A stretch of DNA of 16,478 bases from NCBI GenBank assembly GCA_946480525.1, contig CAMLLA010000038.1:1-16478 (forward strand), given 5' to 3'. Source of the stretch: an uncultured Asticcacaulis sp. GTDB lineage: Bacteria; Pseudomonadota; Alphaproteobacteria; Caulobacterales; Caulobacteraceae. The position numbers and the translations under genes were made by a program. Of the stretch, positions 15,519-16,478 are shown piece by piece. Within the stretch, counting starts at the first letter, position 1. Each line of letters begins with the position of its first letter. The notes beneath the pieces were generated by a model that was not told where the DNA came from, searched no databases, and saw only the letters and a program-made list of their open reading frames with translations.

Positions 15519-15547
15519 AATCTATGAGAGAATCCGCAAGGTGCCAA
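15519..15547 (-). promoter_or_regulatory. Sigma-70-like promoter predicting a leaderless mRNA
   Basis: On the minus strand, TTGGCA (15542-15547) and TAGATT (15519-15524) are separated by exactly 17 bases, with 5 of 6 and 4 of 6 consensus matches. The A of the regulator ATG lies at the seventh base after the -10 box, the usual transcription start. The lack of a Shine-Dalgarno sequence upstream agrees with a leaderless transcript. Confidence 0.55.
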
Positions 15548-15575
15548 GCCGCCCATATCAACGTTACCAATTGTT

Positions 15576-15611
15576 AAAAAAGGACCCCTTGCCGGTCGGA
15601 TGGGCAAGGGG
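15576..15611 (-). terminator. Rho-independent terminator
   Basis: A perfect 9-bp stem CCCCTTGCC/GGCAAGGGG (15585-15593 and 15603-15611, 9-nt loop) is preceded on the plus strand by six A residues (15576-15581), so minus-strand RNA ends in a U-tract. It lies about 205 bases past the aminotransferase-like gene stop and would insulate the winged-helix regulator from it. Confidence 0.85.
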
Positions 15612-15815
15612 CCGTAAGTTGAGACAGATCGCAGTCCACCTGCAAAGCGTGTGAATTGCGAGGCGGGCGCAAGGGAGACGGTCTGCGCCCCGGACCGAAC
15701 GAATGTGACGCATCCGGATACGCCACATGTGTTTGATACCGTCAAAGCCGGGCCGGTTCGTGTCGGGCCAAAGGATTTTTTCGTGATGGAAACATGATGA
15801 CCGCCCGTTTTTGCC
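15612..15815 (-). other. Long 3' region between MocR-like gene and its terminator
   Basis: 204 bases without a credible gene; a 78-residue open frame spanning it is Arg/Pro/Gly-rich and lacks support. It is either a long 3' untranslated region of the MocR-like gene or the body of a small minus-strand RNA that uses the terminator at 15576-15611. I found no clear promoter inside it. Confidence 0.3.
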
Positions 15816-16478
15816 TTATCGCGGCTTCAGATTCGCCTTCAGGAAGGCGTAAAGGCGTTCGTCCTGCGATTGGGCGATGTTAAACCGCAAGAAACGTGAG
15901 GCCGTCTGGCTGACGCTGAAGGCATTGCCGGGCGCCAGCACGATGCGTTCGCCGAGCGCTTTCTGCGCCAGTTCCGACCCGTCGCAGCCTTCGGGCAGTT
16001 CGCACCACAGGAACATGCCGGCCTGTGGCCGGAACCACGGCTTGACGCCCAGGGCTTCCAGCCGTTCGGCGGTCTGGCCGCGCACCGCTGCCAGCTTCTG
16101 GCGGAGCGTGTCGAGGTGGCGGCGGAAATGACCGTCGCTCAACACCTGGCAGATCAGTTCGGCGGCGAAGGTCTGGCTTGAGAACAACGTGGCGATCTTG
16201 AGATCGGTCAGCGGCTCGATCCAGTCCGCCCTGGCGGCGATGTAGCCCAGGCGGATCGAAGCGGACAGCGCCTTGGAAAATCCGCCGACATAGACGACGC
16301 GTTCGAAGCCATCGAAGGCCGACAGGCGCGCGCCTGGCTCGAGTTCGAAATCGCTGTAGATGTCGTCCTCGATGATGGTCAGGTCGTAGGCTTCGGCAAG
16401 CTTGAGCAGACGGTGGGCATTGACCGGCGACAGCGTGGCGCCGGTCGGGTTATGCATGGCGGTGTTGGTGAGATAAAG
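15816..16478 (-). CDS. MocR-like PLP aminotransferase-fold protein (5' part outside window)
   Basis: The C-terminal 220 residues of a fold-type I PLP protein; the frame is open to the window edge with no start codon needed inside. Visible motifs are MHNPTG (8-13), EDDIYSDF (37-44, the Asp and Tyr that contact PLP), GGFSKALSASIRLGY (65-79, with K69 as the Schiff-base lysine) and the C-terminal RFLRFNIA carrying the substrate-carboxylate Arg. The HNPTG and FSK-x-L spacing resembles the aminotransferase half of MocR/GntR transcription regulators (PdxR, YjiR style), which have a winged helix at the N-terminus. That half would lie beyond 16478, so a free aminotransferase cannot be excluded. The catalytic lysine is retained. 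Confidence 0.8.
   Translation of the reverse strand, partial: LYLTNTAMHNPTGATLSPVNAHRLLKLAEAYDLTIIEDDIYSDFELEPGARLSAFDGFERVVYVGGFSKALSASIRLGYIAARADWIEPLTDLKIATLFSSQTFAAELICQVLSDGHFRRHLDTLRQKLAAVRGQTAERLEALGVKPWFRPQAGMFLWCELPEGCDGSELAQKALGERIVLAPGNAFSVSQTASRFLRFNIAQSQDERLYAFLKANLKPR

Noticed and set aside
15509..15745. 78-codon minus-strand open frame over the terminator and leaderless promoter
   Set aside because: It reads through a perfect terminator hairpin and overlaps the regulator start; composition is not protein-like.

Overview
The window looks like the chromosome of a GC-rich alphaproteobacterium. Large TonB-dependent receptors, a PPP-type sugar-region MFS transporter, a TPR-sulfotransferase beside a receptor, and a CadC-like winged-helix/propeller regulator all suggest Caulobacterales (for example Asticcacaulis) or a sphingomonad relative. 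This placement rests on protein style, since the window contains no rRNA or other phylogenetic marker. I see no tRNA, rRNA, CRISPR array, insertion sequence or phage gene.

Positions 1-5819 look like a small glycan-use locus. An MFS transporter (minus, 3' end cut by the window) diverges from a secreted GH30 hydrolase of the endo-beta-1,6-galactanase type (plus). The hydrolase converges on a large TonB-dependent receptor (minus), with a strong hairpin terminator between them. The likely flow is extracellular or periplasmic cleavage of a galactan-like polymer, outer-membrane uptake by the receptor, and inner-membrane uptake by the MFS protein. The 5820-6005 gap upstream of the receptor holds a tight cluster of palindromes and direct repeats.

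Positions 6006-8736 hold a minus-strand run: a LuxR-type regulator whose predicted ligand pocket lacks two hallmark AHL-binding Trp residues, then a 97-residue acidic unknown protein, then a TPR-sulfotransferase. A perfect inverted repeat overlaps a TTGACA box upstream of the regulator.

Positions 8914-11365 hold two divergent genes that look like degenerate enzymes. One (minus) is a glucokinase homologue that keeps all the sugar-binding residues but has altered phosphate loops. The other (plus) is a two-domain protein in which both the GGDEF-like and EAL-like signature motifs are replaced. They share an intergenic region with a 10-bp direct repeat in 12-bp phase and a LacI-like palindrome. 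A sugar-sensing switch built from two catalytically dead folds is the most novel reading here, but it is inference.

Positions 11495-15512 hold a second TonB-dependent receptor with a short plug (plus). It converges, with a 4-base gap, on a membrane-anchored winged-helix regulator with a beta-propeller sensor (minus), whose promoter layout predicts a leaderless mRNA. Positions 15816-16478 are the C-terminal part of a MocR-like aminotransferase-fold protein (minus, cut by the window), followed by a distant rho-independent terminator.
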